This document shows, piece by piece, positions 63,973 to 64,000 of a DNA stretch of 64,000 nucleotides; within the stretch, counting starts at the first letter, position 1, and every line of letters begins with the position of its first letter. Made by a program: the position numbers and the translations under genes. Below the pieces are notes generated by a model. The model was not told the origin of the DNA, did no database searches, and saw only the letters and a program-made list of their open reading frames with translations. Source of the DNA: Clostridia bacterium (GTDB taxonomy: Bacteria > Bacillota > Clostridia > Oscillospirales > Acutalibacteraceae); the NCBI GenBank assembly GCA_900770255.1, contig CAAGJN010000027.1, positions 6,212 to 70,211 of the forward strand. Reading direction: 5' to 3'.

Positions 63973-64000
63973 ATGATCGAGAAGAAAGTATTCGGAACTC
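63973..64000 (+). CDS. Start of a gene cut by the window edge (possibly aldose 1-epimerase)
   Basis: ATG 63973 follows AGAGAGAGGAT and has its own promoter. Only nine codons are visible, reading MIEKKVFGT. This resembles the start of clostridial galactose mutarotases (GalM), but nine residues cannot settle it. Confidence 0.3.

Overview
The window looks like a chromosomal stretch of an anaerobic, probably gut-dwelling clostridium (Clostridia, Oscillospirales/Ruminococcaceae-like). This is inferred from gene content: an electron-bifurcating [FeFe]-hydrogenase operon, type III glutamine synthetase, an ECF thiamine transporter under a TPP riboswitch, an Asn T-box, AGGAGG-type ribosome sites, sigma-A promoters, and GC-rich codon use with AT-rich intergenic DNA. 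Most of it is ordinary housekeeping DNA. Two short stretches stand apart: an AT-rich island at about 49.2-51.0 kb and a complete IS element at 62.8-63.9 kb.

Layout. 0-2 kb: a two-gene Fe-S assembly unit (SufC/SufB type, resembling the minimal SMS system) behind a structured RNA leader. 2-9.8 kb: sugar-type MFS transporter; zapA-U32 peptidase-dut; TVP38 membrane protein; radical SAM protein; TPP riboswitch-thiT. 9.8-17.4 kb: serC-serA (serine synthesis), a DUF3048 protein, a LysR regulator divergent from a CPA2 antiporter-MgtC pair, and a Met-Glu-Val tRNA operon. 17.5-25.3 kb: GH78 rhamnosidase, a lipoprotein, and asnB behind a T-box that follows glnA directly. 25.3-34 kb: an unusual leader region, then pyrG-purF-purC-carA-carB. 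34-44 kb: a duplicated class II aldolase, an AI-2E-type exporter, hom, a nadE-foldase-nitroreductase operon, an alanine symporter and a PHP protein. 44.1-49.2 kb: the hydrogenase operon. 49.2-51 kb: an AT-rich zinc-dependent phospholipase C-like gene and a membrane gene behind a promoter, structured leader and terminator. 51-64 kb: acetyltransferase, degenerate signal peptidase, YbaK, tRNA-Ala, glyA, a second copy of the structured leader in front of an unknown membrane protein, cca, an ArsC-like gene, mfd, an IS481-like element and the start of one more gene.

How it fits together. Between 21 and 31 kb, glutamine synthesis (glnA) sits among four glutamine amidotransferases (asnB, pyrG, purF, carA), so this block is a nitrogen-assimilation and nucleotide hub; nadE (40 kb) is a fifth. 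serC/serA and glyA supply serine and one-carbon units, and hom feeds threonine/methionine. The hydrogenase operon reoxidises NADH together with reduced ferredoxin as H2.

The most interesting unexplained signals are RNA-level. The first is a pair of related leaders (about 29-154 and 55345-55446) that both start at their promoter and close with a long terminal helix. The second is the leader/terminator before the phospholipase gene. The third is the promoter, terminator and stacked hairpins before pyrG. Also notable are a 34-bp perfect palindrome inside the transposase gene, and an apparent frame problem at the start of nadE.
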